DNA from: ASMP01 sp035282925
GTDB lineage: Archaea > Nanobdellota > Nanobdellia > Pacearchaeales > GW2011-AR1
Assembly (NCBI GenBank): GCA_035282925.1
Contig: DATEUW010000032.1
Coordinates: 1 to 13,861 of the forward strand
DNA length: 13,861 bases
Reading direction: 5' to 3'
Shown: positions 1 to 6,304 of the stretch, one piece after another
Numbering within the stretch: position 1 is the first letter of the stretch
How the letters are laid out: each line of letters starts with the position of its first letter
Position numbers and translations under genes: made by a program
The notes under the pieces: generated by a model
Databases searched by the model: none
Seen by the model: the letters and a program-made list of their open reading frames with translations, nothing else
What the model was told of the DNA's origin: nothing

Positions 1-66
1 ATAAAAAATTCTGGTGCCTTTTTTAGATAGAATAAATGCTTCTCTCAAAAAGCTATCCTTAAGCTA
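1..66 (-). pseudogene. In-frame TAG and downstream continuation of the Trm5-family gene
   Basis: Read in the frame of the upstream methyltransferase, TAG at 64-66 is followed by 21 uninterrupted codons, LKDSFLREAFILSKKGTRIF then Y, to base 1. This resembles the expected C-terminal strand-helix-strand of Trm5 proteins, in which motif IV MPxP is followed by a helix and then a GGxIHYY-like strand. The reading frame therefore looks intact apart from one codon. A single C-to-T change from CAG (Gln) would create the TAG. A nonsense mutation, an assembly or read error, or programmed readthrough are all possible. The true end of the gene lies outside the window. Confidence 0.7.
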
Positions 67-630
67 TGGGCGGGGCATGACAATTACGTCGTATTTTTCT
101 TTGATTTTATTAGCAATTCTTTTAACATCGCCTTGGATAATTTCAACTTTACCTTTGACTCCATTTAATTCAACATTCATTTTAGCATATTTATTGGCTT
201 CTTTATTAATTTCAATGGAAACTACCTTGCTGGCTCCGGAATTTTTGGCTATAACAATTGAATAAGGGGCAACTCCAGCAAACATCACCAAAACTTCATC
301 TCCTTTTTTTATTTTCTGCGCAATTTCCTTCCTTTCGTTGCTCAACCTCGGAGAAAAATATGTCTTATCAATATTAAACCTGAAGACGCAGCCGTTTTCT
401 CTGTATAAAACTTCTTTTGTTTTTTCTCCTGCAAGCCATTTTGTTTCCTGCTTCCTGAGCCTTCCCCTAAATCCCCGGGTTTTTTCAAGCACAGTTGTTA
501 CTGATTTGTTATCATGAAGCAACTTATCAGCAAAGAGTTTCTTATCCTTTGCCTTTATTCCTCTAGGAAATTTTACCAAGGCTATATTTCCAAAGATGTC
601 AAAAGATGCTTTTTTCATTTTAATAATCAC
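64..630 (-). CDS. Trm5-family tRNA (guanine-N1)-methyltransferase, reading frame closed early by in-frame TAG
   Basis: This is a class I SAM-dependent methyltransferase of the Trm5/TYW2 family, which methylates G37 next to the tRNA anticodon. Residues 10-22 (FDIFGNIALVKFP) are the typical start of the D2 domain. FSPRLSNER lies at 92-100, the SAM-binding motif VLVMFAGVAPYSI at 113-125, the acidic loop VVSIEIN at 136-142, and the motif IV segment DVIVMPRP at 181-188. The N-terminal D1 domain of longer archaeal Trm5 proteins is absent. The frame stops with TAG at 64-66, directly after MPRP, although recognisable family sequence continues in the same frame to the window edge. The start is probably GTG at 630, 26 bp from a TATA box; ATG at 618 is the alternative. 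Family assignment is confident. Whether a functional enzyme is made is uncertain, and TYW2 activity cannot be excluded. Confidence 0.8.
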   Translation of the reverse strand: MIIKMKKASFDIFGNIALVKFPRGIKAKDKKLFADKLLHDNKSVTTVLEKTRGFRGRLRKQETKWLAGEKTKEVLYRENGCVFRFNIDKTYFSPRLSNERKEIAQKIKKGDEVLVMFAGVAPYSIVIAKNSGASKVVSIEINKEANKYAKMNVELNGVKGKVEIIQGDVKRIANKIKEKYDVIVMPRP

Positions 631-651
631 AAGAGATATAACAAGAAATAT

Positions 652-660
652 GATTTAAAG
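652..660 (-). promoter_or_regulatory. TATA box for the Trm5-family gene
   Basis: On the minus strand this reads CTTTAAATC. Its centre is about 26 bp from GTG 630, the usual archaeal distance from TATA box to transcription start, so the transcript would begin at or next to the start codon. Confidence 0.5.
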
Positions 661-672
661 GTTTGTGAAAAG

Positions 673-1068
673 TTAATGAGTCCAGATAGGTGCGTTTCCA
701 GCTTTTGTCCCAGCAAAAAAGTATATTACTCCAATCAAAATAAGGATTACCTGACCTGTCCAGACCTCTACTGAGGCCCAAGGCAATATTTCTATAGAAC
801 CACTTACTACAGGTATATAAAAAGAACCAGTATAGTTTTGAATAATTGGAACTAGCCCAATTATGCCTATAAATATTCCAAATACATATCTTCTAATTTT
901 TTGAGAGGTCGTTTGGTAACCCATTGGTCCGCCGCCCATGGGTGTGAGTAATATAAGAACACCAAGAGCCACAACTAATACTGGCAAAAGTTGACCAAGA
1001 ATATGGGAAAACATAGCATCTAATGCAAGAAGGATAGCCGCAATCCCATAAATACGTCCCACCACCAT
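673..1068 (-). CDS. Predicted four-helix membrane protein, uncharacterised
   Basis: This is a 131-residue, strongly hydrophobic protein with about four predicted transmembrane segments, at roughly residues 4-22, 23-41, 73-92 and 104-123. A glycine/proline loop (PMGGGPMG) and a short basic stretch (QKIRRY) separate helices two and three. I do not recognise the family. I chose ATG 1068 because a TATA box at 1091-1100 lies about 27 bp upstream. The same frame could start earlier at GTG 1116 (147 aa), but that codon precedes the transcription start predicted from this TATA box. It is divergent from the membrane-protein gene at 1153, and the two may be functionally linked, although only their proximity suggests this. 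Confidence 0.75.
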   Translation of the reverse strand: MVVGRIYGIAAILLALDAMFSHILGQLLPVLVVALGVLILLTPMGGGPMGYQTTSQKIRRYVFGIFIGIIGLVPIIQNYTGSFYIPVVSGSIEILPWASVEVWTGQVILILIGVIYFFAGTKAGNAPIWTH

Positions 1069-1090
1069 CCTTTCATTAATTAAACTAACT

Positions 1091-1100
1091 TTATAAATAT
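1091..1100 (-). promoter_or_regulatory. TATA box for the membrane protein at 673-1068
   Basis: On the minus strand this reads ATATTTATAA, centred about 27 bp before ATG 1068. It supports a leaderless start there rather than at GTG 1116. Confidence 0.55.
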
Positions 1101-1122
1101 TATTACCGATTGCCACAAGAAA

Positions 1123-1130
1123 GTTTATAA
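1123..1130 (+). promoter_or_regulatory. TATA box for the membrane protein at 1153-1803
   Basis: The sequence GTTTATAA is centred about 26 bp before ATG 1153, which fits a leaderless transcript. It sits only about 30 bp from the TATA box of the divergent gene, so the two promoters share one short intergenic region. Confidence 0.6.
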
Positions 1131-1152
1131 GAATAAATTCCCTGAATTAAGC

Positions 1153-1803
1153 ATGAAGTTGGTGAAAGAAAAAGAGGATAATTTTAGTATTAATAATCGC
1201 TTTTTACAATTTAGCATATTAAAAGTTTTTTTATCATTAATATTTTTATTCCTATTTCAAGTAAAACTCGCCAGCGCGCAGTTTTTTGACAGATACGGAT
1301 ATGGTTATGGAAGCTACGGAAGTATCTCACTTGCTGATATTTTTGATAGGCTGGATCCCTCGACGGTTTTTTACGTATTGCTGTTTTTTATTCTATTCAC
1401 TGTTTTAATTCTCGCTCTTTCAAGAGCGAATCTTTTCAGGAATGCCCGCGGGCAGCCAAACTCAACAGCCTCAGGGATTGTGGCTTTTTCAATATCCACG
1501 ATGATAGTTTATTACCTTTACAGAACAGGCTACAATATCGAATCCTTTTTTTATGACCTTGGCTTTTCAGTAGATTCATTTTCCTTTCTCTTGGTAATTG
1601 TCTTTTTGGTTTTGGCTTTCTTGATAATAAAGAAGTTGGGGTTTTCGTGGTTTTTCATAGTTCTTGGTTTGTTTATTGTGTTTGTGTCTTTTACAAATCT
1701 AGTATATGAGAAATGGACAGCTAGATTAATAGGCCTGGCCATTCTTGGCGCAGGAATTCTCATCAGAAAAGGTGTAAGGGAAAAAGACATAAGAACCAAT
1801 TGA
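1153..1803 (+). CDS. Exported multi-pass membrane protein with Tyr/Gly-rich segment, uncharacterised
   Basis: This 216-residue protein has an N-terminal hydrophobic segment at about 23-37 ending in LASAQ, which resembles a signal-peptidase site after ASA (residues 40-42). A short Tyr/Gly-rich stretch (YGYGYGSYGS, about 48-57) follows, then an amphipathic segment and about four further transmembrane helices at roughly 71-90, 106-123, 142-160 and 163-181, with a basic C-terminus. The cleavable leader followed by several membrane helices suggests that the Tyr/Gly-rich part is extracellular. I recognise no enzymatic motif or family. The start ATG is supported by the TATA box at 1123-1130. Its TGA stop lies one base from the stop of the convergent fen gene. 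Confidence 0.75.
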   Translation: MKLVKEKEDNFSINNRFLQFSILKVFLSLIFLFLFQVKLASAQFFDRYGYGYGSYGSISLADIFDRLDPSTVFYVLLFFILFTVLILALSRANLFRNARGQPNSTASGIVAFSISTMIVYYLYRTGYNIESFFYDLGFSVDSFSFLLVIVFLVLAFLIIKKLGFSWFFIVLGLFIVFVSFTNLVYEKWTARLIGLAILGAGILIRKGVREKDIRTN

Positions 1804-1804
1804 T

Positions 1805-2845
1805 TTAAACCCAATCTCCGAGAGCTTTTTGTTTTTTCTTCTCCTTGACTTCCCTGAGCTTTTCCAGCTGCTTGTCAACCCTTTCCTCTGAGAAATCATG
1901 CTCTTCCACAAGAATTTTTTTTATTTTTTTCTCATCGGCTTTCCCGAATTTAAAATCAGCGTTGATAACTGCTGGCTTGTGGAAAAGCTCAAAGATTTCC
2001 TGCCAGTCAAACCTGTCTTTTTCCGACAGGCTCATGATTTGCTCTTCAACGCTTTTGAATATGAGGATAGGCTGCTTATATTTTCTCACTATGTCCAGAG
2101 CTCTTTTCTGCCCTATTCCGAGAACACCTTTCGGATTGTAATCAGTGCCTACTAAAATTCCAAGGCATATTAGCTGGTCAAGATTTATTTCAAGCAAATT
2201 CAGAACAGCGTGCAGCTCTATCATTTCCGGCCTGATTTCCTGCCATCCGGAAACAATCTTCCTTTTTTTTGCAAGCCCTAAATTTCTGATAAGCCTTGTT
2301 GCTCCGAAAAGAAGGCTGTCATAATCCTGGCTGACAACTCCAAAGCTGTTGTTCTTAACTCTTGAAAGATAAGCTGCTTCAGCCTCTCCCTCTCCCGGAG
2401 CCTGAACAACACCTATTCCCATCGCCTCCAGAAGCTCCTTGCTCTCCCTCACCATCTCTGAATCCATCTTTATCAGAAGAGAGCTGTATCTTTTCATGCC
2501 TTCCACGTCTTCTTCCCTTTTCGCCTCCTCATATTTTCCTCTTGCGAGCTCCCTGATTTCTGACCTTATCCTGTGAGTGCCTGCCTTTAATTTCGGCGGC
2601 TCGCCATCGAAAACATAGACCAGCTTTATTCCTTCTGAAAGAAGATTCACATTCCTGTAAAAAACTCCTGAAAGATGTGAAGTAACACGCCTCTTGTTGT
2701 CCATGAGGGGAGTCCCGTCAGGCTGCCTTATAGTTGAAAGAAACTGGTAGAGCATGTTATAGGCATCTACAAAAACGACCTTGTCCTTCAAATCTGAAAT
2801 CTCGATTTCCTTTCTGGGGATTATTTCCCTGATATTCAAACCCAT
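1805..2845 (-). CDS. fen: Flap endonuclease 1 (FEN-1/XPG family)
   Basis: FEN-1 is the structure-specific 5' nuclease that removes flaps during Okazaki-fragment maturation and long-patch repair. At 346 residues it is normal length for archaea. The seven acidic metal ligands of the family are present: D27 (VFVDAYN), D80 (YVFDGEPP), E152 and E154 (GEGEAEAAYL), D174 and D176 (SQDYDSLL), and D235 (VGTDYNPKG). A helix-hairpin-helix DNA-binding segment (GVLGIGQKRAL) follows at 240-250. The last eight residues, QKALGDWV (339-346), form a PCNA-interacting PIP box. ATG 2845 is preceded by a TATA box about 24 bp upstream. It is encoded near polB, which acts in the same replication steps. Confidence 0.97.
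   Translation of the reverse strand: MGLNIREIIPRKEIEISDLKDKVVFVDAYNMLYQFLSTIRQPDGTPLMDNKRRVTSHLSGVFYRNVNLLSEGIKLVYVFDGEPPKLKAGTHRIRSEIRELARGKYEEAKREEDVEGMKRYSSLLIKMDSEMVRESKELLEAMGIGVVQAPGEGEAEAAYLSRVKNNSFGVVSQDYDSLLFGATRLIRNLGLAKKRKIVSGWQEIRPEMIELHAVLNLLEINLDQLICLGILVGTDYNPKGVLGIGQKRALDIVRKYKQPILIFKSVEEQIMSLSEKDRFDWQEIFELFHKPAVINADFKFGKADEKKIKKILVEEHDFSEERVDKQLEKLREVKEKKKQKALGDWV
1822..1937 (+). terminator. Oligo-T tracts, candidate terminator for the 1153-1803 gene inside the fen 3' end
   Basis: Downstream of the TGA at 1801, the plus strand has T-rich runs at about 1824-1843 and a longer one at about 1914-1934. Archaeal RNA polymerase typically terminates at oligo-T tracts without needing a hairpin. 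These tracts are the antisense of lysine codons at the C-terminus of FEN-1. The terminator role is inferred. Confidence 0.35.
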
Positions 2846-2863
2846 TTTTATAGAGCCTCAAGC

Positions 2864-2874
2864 AAATATAAATA
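2864..2874 (-). promoter_or_regulatory. TATA box for fen
   Basis: On the minus strand this reads TATTTATATTT. Its centre is about 24 bp before ATG 2845, so the transcript is predicted to be leaderless. Confidence 0.6.
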
Positions 2875-2884
2875 ATTATTTGTT

Positions 2885-3235
2885 TTAGTTGTACATGAGA
2901 TGTTCGGGGTATTGGTGAAGTGAAAGATTGCATTCTGCATCAAGAATCTGTGTACGCAACTCGCTTCTTACAGAACGATAATAATTAGTTAATTCTTTAT
3001 TATTCATTTCGCTGTGGGGCATTATTTGGCAGCCATGCTTTCTTAACTCTGTTAATCTGCTATGCATCTCTCCGGTATCTGCTGTTGGTTTTACTATTGA
3101 AATCAAAGAGTTTATTCTTTCCAATTCTTTCAGATCTCTTTCCAAACTCTGTTGGCGTTGATGCGTTATTTGCTCTGGAATATGGCTCTCCAAAGAGGGT
3201 GTTCCAGTATCAAATAAAAGAGTTTGTGATGCCAT
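2885..3235 (-). CDS. Hypothetical 116-aa helical protein between fen and polB
   Basis: I do not recognise this protein. It is hydrophilic and lacks a signal peptide, membrane segments or metal-binding cysteine pairs. Much of it (about residues 22-66 and 78-108) is rich in Leu, Glu, Arg and Lys and could form helices or short coiled coils. The N-terminus (ASQTLLFDTGTPSLESHIPEQ) looks less ordered. ATG 3235 is well supported by a TATA box centred about 26 bp upstream, and the frame is open throughout, so it is probably a real gene. It lies downstream of its own promoter between two replication genes, but no sequence feature ties it to replication. Confidence 0.65.
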   Translation of the reverse strand: MASQTLLFDTGTPSLESHIPEQITHQRQQSLERDLKELERINSLISIVKPTADTGEMHSRLTELRKHGCQIMPHSEMNNKELTNYYRSVRSELRTQILDAECNLSLHQYPEHLMYN

Positions 3236-3256
3236 ATTGTAACTACTTGATAAGAG

Positions 3257-3266
3257 TATATAAATT
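3257..3266 (-). promoter_or_regulatory. TATA box for the 116-aa gene
   Basis: On the minus strand this reads AATTTATATA, about 26 bp before ATG 3235. It is a strong archaeal TATA match and the main evidence that the short gene is transcribed. Confidence 0.6.
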
Positions 3267-3300
3267 TTGCTGTTATAATTTTTTCCGCCTACTCTTAAAA

Positions 3301-3308
3301 TTTAAATA
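3301..3308 (+). promoter_or_regulatory. TATA box for polB
   Basis: TTTAAATA is centred about 26 bp before ATG 3330. It is divergent from the TATA box at 3257-3266 within a 94-bp intergenic region. Confidence 0.6.
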
Positions 3309-3329
3309 ACGCTTCTCCTTCATAAAAGA

Positions 3330-5792
3330 ATGAGGACAGATTTTATACCGGTGGACTATGATTACTTCGATTTTGAAGGCAGAAACCATATAAGAATCAT
3401 AGGAAGAGACAGGCAGGGGAAGCGGGTTTGCGTCATTGATTCCTGCCCTGTTTATCTGTGGGCTGTGCTTTCAGGGGATTTAAGCCAGAACAAAATAAAA
3501 GACCTCATAGAAAAGATAAAAAAAATAAGGCTGGATTCAAAAGGAAGGCAGACAAGGGTTGAGGCTGTTGAGCTGCATGAAAAAAACTTCCTTGGCCAGA
3601 GAGTCAAGGCATTAAAGATTTTTGCAACAAATTACAAAGACCTTCACGATATTGCAGACAGGCTTGCCTTGCCCGGGATTACAAACAGAAGAGGCTATGA
3701 CCTTGGCTTCATAACCCATTACATAATAGAAAGGCAGATTGCTCCCCTGCAATGGTATGAGATAGAGGGGGAAATCATTGATAATTCCGGAGAGTTTGGG
3801 GGAATTGACCAGGAATTGCAGGTTGATCTCTGCATGAGGCTCCAAAGCCACAAAAGGCTGGAAATCCCGAACTTTTCCCCAAAGGTCCTCACATATGATA
3901 TAGAAGCAGATGAGTTCAAGATAGGGGAGGGAGAGATTCTGATGGTTTCCCTCGTCTCGGAAGATTTCAAAAAGGTGATTACCTGGAAAACCGGTGCTGG
4001 AAAAAAACCTAAGGCAGATTATGTTGAGGTTGTGAAAGATGAGGCAGAACTGCTTAAAAAATTTGTTTATTATGTGAAAAAAATATCTCCTGATTTTCTC
4101 GTTGGATATTTTTCAGATGGTTTCGACTTGCCTTACCTAAAAACAAGGGCAACAAAATTAAAGGTTCCGTTAACTCTTGGATTGGACAACACACAGCCAA
4201 GATTTTTCCGTGGCGCCCTTCCGACAGGAAAAATATCGGGAATTGTCCACATTGACCTGATGAAATTCATCCAGACAGCATATTCCCAGTACATGCAGTC
4301 AGAAACCCTTTCCCTGAACGAGGTCTCCCGCGAATTCCTTGGAGACACAAAAAAAGATTTCAAGTTCAGGCACTCGTCAAAAATCAAGAAGGAAGAATGG
4401 GACAGCTATTTTGAATACAACCTTCATGACTCTGTCCTTGCCTACGGCTTGTTTCAGAAATTCTGGCCAGACATGCTCGAGTTCACGAGGATAATGCAGG
4501 AGCCAGTTTTCTCTGTGACAAGGAACGGGATGTCAAACAATGTTGAGGACTACATAATGCACAACCTTAACAGATTCGACGAAATACCTGAGAAAAAACC
4601 AGTTCATGATGAAATCAGTGCCAGGATGCGCAGGGAAAAGTACGAGGGAGCTTTTGTCTTTGAGCCAACCCCTGGCTTGTATGAAGATATTTGCATCTTT
4701 GACTTCACGAGTTTCTGGCCGAGCATCATAGTTACTTTTAATCTTTCGCGTTCGTCTTTTTCAGAAAAAAGGCAAAAAGATTTCCTTGAAGTTGAGGCAA
4801 GTGGCAGAAAATTATACTTCTCAAAAAAACCAGAATTCTTTCCCCAGATGCTCAGGGAAATTATAGAAAAAAGGAAGCAATATAAGCAGGAGCTGAAAGA
4901 AAAGCCAGATGCCATAAAAAAGGCAAGGAGCAATGCCTTCAAGCTTCTTGCCAATGCCTCTTACGGTTACCAGGGATTTTTCGGAGCAAGATATTATTGC
5001 CCGGAGGCTTCTGCAGCAGCAACTTCAATCAGCAGGGACTTCATAAAACAGACAATTGACAGGATAAACAGGACTGGTTACAAAGTCATCTACTCTGATA
5101 CAGACTCCATAGCCTTTCTAATGAATGGAAAAACAGAGTCACAAACGCTAAAGTTGCTTGAAAAACTCAATTCCGAGCTTCCCGGAATCATGGAGCTTGA
5201 ACTGGAAGGATTTTTCACCAGAGGATTGTGGGTTACAAAGAGAACAGGGACTATCGGAGCCAAAAAGAAATATGCCCTGATAGGCAGAGACGGCAAGCTA
5301 AAGATCCGTGGCTTTGAAACAGTGAGAAGAGACTGGTGCCATCTTGCAAGGGAATTGCAAAACAGGATAATCCGCCTTGTCCTTGAGGACGGAAATGAGG
5401 CTCGTGCTTTGCAATATCTGAAAGAAGTTGTTAAAAAAGTCAAGCAGAGAGAGATAAACAGGGAGGACATAACAATAAGGACAATGCTGCAAAAGCCGAT
5501 TGAGGAATACAAGGCAATTTCTCCGCATGTCATTGCTGCAAGAAAAATGAAAGAGCAGGGAATTCCGATAAGCGGCGGAAATCTGATTGAGTATTTCATC
5601 GCAGAGACAAGGGAAAAAAAGAAGCTCGTCAGGGAAAAGGTAAAGCTTCCTGAAGAAAAAGGGGAATACAACATAGAATATTACCTTCAAAAGCAGATTC
5701 TTCCTGCTGTGGAGAATATCCTCCAGGTTTTTAATGTGGATATCAGGGAAATTATTGAGGGAAAAAAACAGATGAAATTAGGAGATTTCTAA
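3330..5792 (+). CDS. polB: Family-B replicative DNA polymerase with proofreading exonuclease domain
   Basis: This 820-residue protein is slightly longer than the roughly 775 residues usual for archaeal PolB. After the N-terminal domain come the 3'-5' exonuclease motifs: Exo I D190-I-E192, Exo II with F265-D266, and Exo III Y363-x3-D367. The palm has motif A from D458 (DFTSFWPSII), motif B K538 to G546 (KLLANASYG), and motif C YSDTDS with catalytic D590 and D592. A KKKYAL segment follows at 645-650. The C-terminus, QMKLGDF (814-820), is a shortened PIP box for PCNA. Two motif residues are unusual: motif A has Trp463 where Tyr is expected, and Exo II has Phe261 where Asn is usual. ATG 3330 has a TATA box 26 bp upstream. 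Catalytic carboxylates are all present, so polymerase activity is expected. Confidence 0.97.
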   Translation: MRTDFIPVDYDYFDFEGRNHIRIIGRDRQGKRVCVIDSCPVYLWAVLSGDLSQNKIKDLIEKIKKIRLDSKGRQTRVEAVELHEKNFLGQRVKALKIFATNYKDLHDIADRLALPGITNRRGYDLGFITHYIIERQIAPLQWYEIEGEIIDNSGEFGGIDQELQVDLCMRLQSHKRLEIPNFSPKVLTYDIEADEFKIGEGEILMVSLVSEDFKKVITWKTGAGKKPKADYVEVVKDEAELLKKFVYYVKKISPDFLVGYFSDGFDLPYLKTRATKLKVPLTLGLDNTQPRFFRGALPTGKISGIVHIDLMKFIQTAYSQYMQSETLSLNEVSREFLGDTKKDFKFRHSSKIKKEEWDSYFEYNLHDSVLAYGLFQKFWPDMLEFTRIMQEPVFSVTRNGMSNNVEDYIMHNLNRFDEIPEKKPVHDEISARMRREKYEGAFVFEPTPGLYEDICIFDFTSFWPSIIVTFNLSRSSFSEKRQKDFLEVEASGRKLYFSKKPEFFPQMLREIIEKRKQYKQELKEKPDAIKKARSNAFKLLANASYGYQGFFGARYYCPEASAAATSISRDFIKQTIDRINRTGYKVIYSDTDSIAFLMNGKTESQTLKLLEKLNSELPGIMELELEGFFTRGLWVTKRTGTIGAKKKYALIGRDGKLKIRGFETVRRDWCHLARELQNRIIRLVLEDGNEARALQYLKEVVKKVKQREINREDITIRTMLQKPIEEYKAISPHVIAARKMKEQGIPISGGNLIEYFIAETREKKKLVREKVKLPEEKGEYNIEYYLQKQILPAVENILQVFNVDIREIIEGKKQMKLGDF

Positions 5793-5800
5793 AGGAAAAG

Positions 5801-5809
5801 TTTTAAAAA
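5801..5809 (+). promoter_or_regulatory. TATA box for the 80-aa gene at 5831
   Basis: TTTTAAAAA is centred about 26 bp before ATG 5831. This supports that ATG rather than the in-frame TTG at 5813. Confidence 0.5.
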
Positions 5810-5830
5810 GAATTGGTTTGGCTAATAATC

Positions 5831-6073
5831 ATGGGTTCAGAATCTCTGGAAGAAAGATGCTTCTCTGAAGAAGTTGATTGGCGCACTGCATGGAATACCG
5901 GACTCAGAAAACAGTTTTTGCCTTTCGGTCTTGGAGTATACTATTTACAAAAAGATTTAAATAACGGCAAACCGACTTTTTCTGGAAGCGTGCCTTATCA
6001 TGTTTTTCTCTCTTTTGTTCCTATTGTGGCAGCCCTATATGGTTTATCCAAATTAACTGAAAGATTATTCTAG
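5831..6073 (+). CDS. Small membrane-associated protein, 80 aa, uncharacterised
   Basis: I do not recognise this family. The first 30 residues are polar and acidic (MGSESLEERCFSEEVDW) with Trp and Arg. A moderately hydrophobic stretch lies at about 30-39 (FLPFGLGVYY), and a likely transmembrane helix at about 57-75 (HVFLSFVPIVAALYGLSKL). The start was chosen as ATG 5831 from the TATA box 26 bp upstream; the in-frame TTG at 5813 would add six hydrophobic residues and lies too close to that box. The gene ends in TAG within CTAG, and this palindrome also contains the stop codon of the convergent small gene on the other strand. Confidence 0.6.
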   Translation: MGSESLEERCFSEEVDWRTAWNTGLRKQFLPFGLGVYYLQKDLNNGKPTFSGSVPYHVFLSFVPIVAALYGLSKLTERLF

Positions 6074-6225
6074 GCTAAAAAAGAAAAGTCTGTCAGAAGA
6101 AATCCGCCGGCTGCTACAAGAAGCCCTACAATAAAAGGAAGCCATTTTCTATTGCTTAAAGAATATAGCATAACCAATCCACCACCAATAATTATAACCC
6201 CTCCCCACCCAATTAATTCGACCAT
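6070..6225 (-). CDS. 51-aa two-helix membrane protein
   Basis: This short frame runs from ATG 6225 to TAG 6072-6070. It encodes two hydrophobic helices joined by a short basic turn. Helix 1 covers about residues 3-20 (ELIGWGGVIIIGGGLVML), the turn is YSLSNRKW, and helix 2 covers about 30-46 (PFIVGLLVAAGGFLLTD). The glycine-rich first helix and the regular hairpin topology look like a real protein. A TATA box is centred about 26 bp before the ATG. Its stop overlaps the convergent gene by 4 bp. Function is unknown; candidates such as a small membrane-complex subunit are only guesses. Confidence 0.6.
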   Translation of the reverse strand: MVELIGWGGVIIIGGGLVMLYSLSNRKWLPFIVGLLVAAGGFLLTDFSFLA

Positions 6226-6246
6226 TTTACTTAATAAAGAAAAGAG

Positions 6247-6257
6247 ATTAATAAATT
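6247..6257 (-). promoter_or_regulatory. TATA box for the 51-aa membrane protein
   Basis: On the minus strand this reads AATTTATTAAT, centred about 27 bp before ATG 6225, as at the other leaderless starts here. Confidence 0.5.
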
Positions 6258-6271
6258 TTGTGTTTTACCCC

Positions 6272-6283
6272 AAATATTAAAAA
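6272..6283 (+). promoter_or_regulatory. TATA-like element for the NSUN-type methyltransferase
   Basis: AAATATTAAAAA is centred about 27 bp before ATG 6305. It favours that ATG over an in-frame TTG at 6290. Confidence 0.45.
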
Positions 6284-6304
6284 TTCCATTTGTTACTTAA
6301 ATTC

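Noticed and set aside
64..66. Pyrrolysine as the explanation for the in-frame TAG.
   Set aside because: No pyl gene or tRNA is visible, the host does not look like a known pyrrolysine user, and several genes here seem to end at TAG. A point mutation, sequence error or ordinary readthrough is simpler.
514..774. Plus-strand frame with several cysteines crossing the Trm5 promoter.
   Set aside because: It spans antisense of the Trm5-family gene, that gene's TATA box and the 3' end of a minus-strand gene. The cysteines are not arranged as a coherent zinc site.
5090..5674. Long minus-strand open frame opposite polB (194 codons).
   Set aside because: It is antisense to conserved polB motifs. Its Ser/Phe/Leu-rich translation is typical of a shadow frame, and no promoter is placed at its start.
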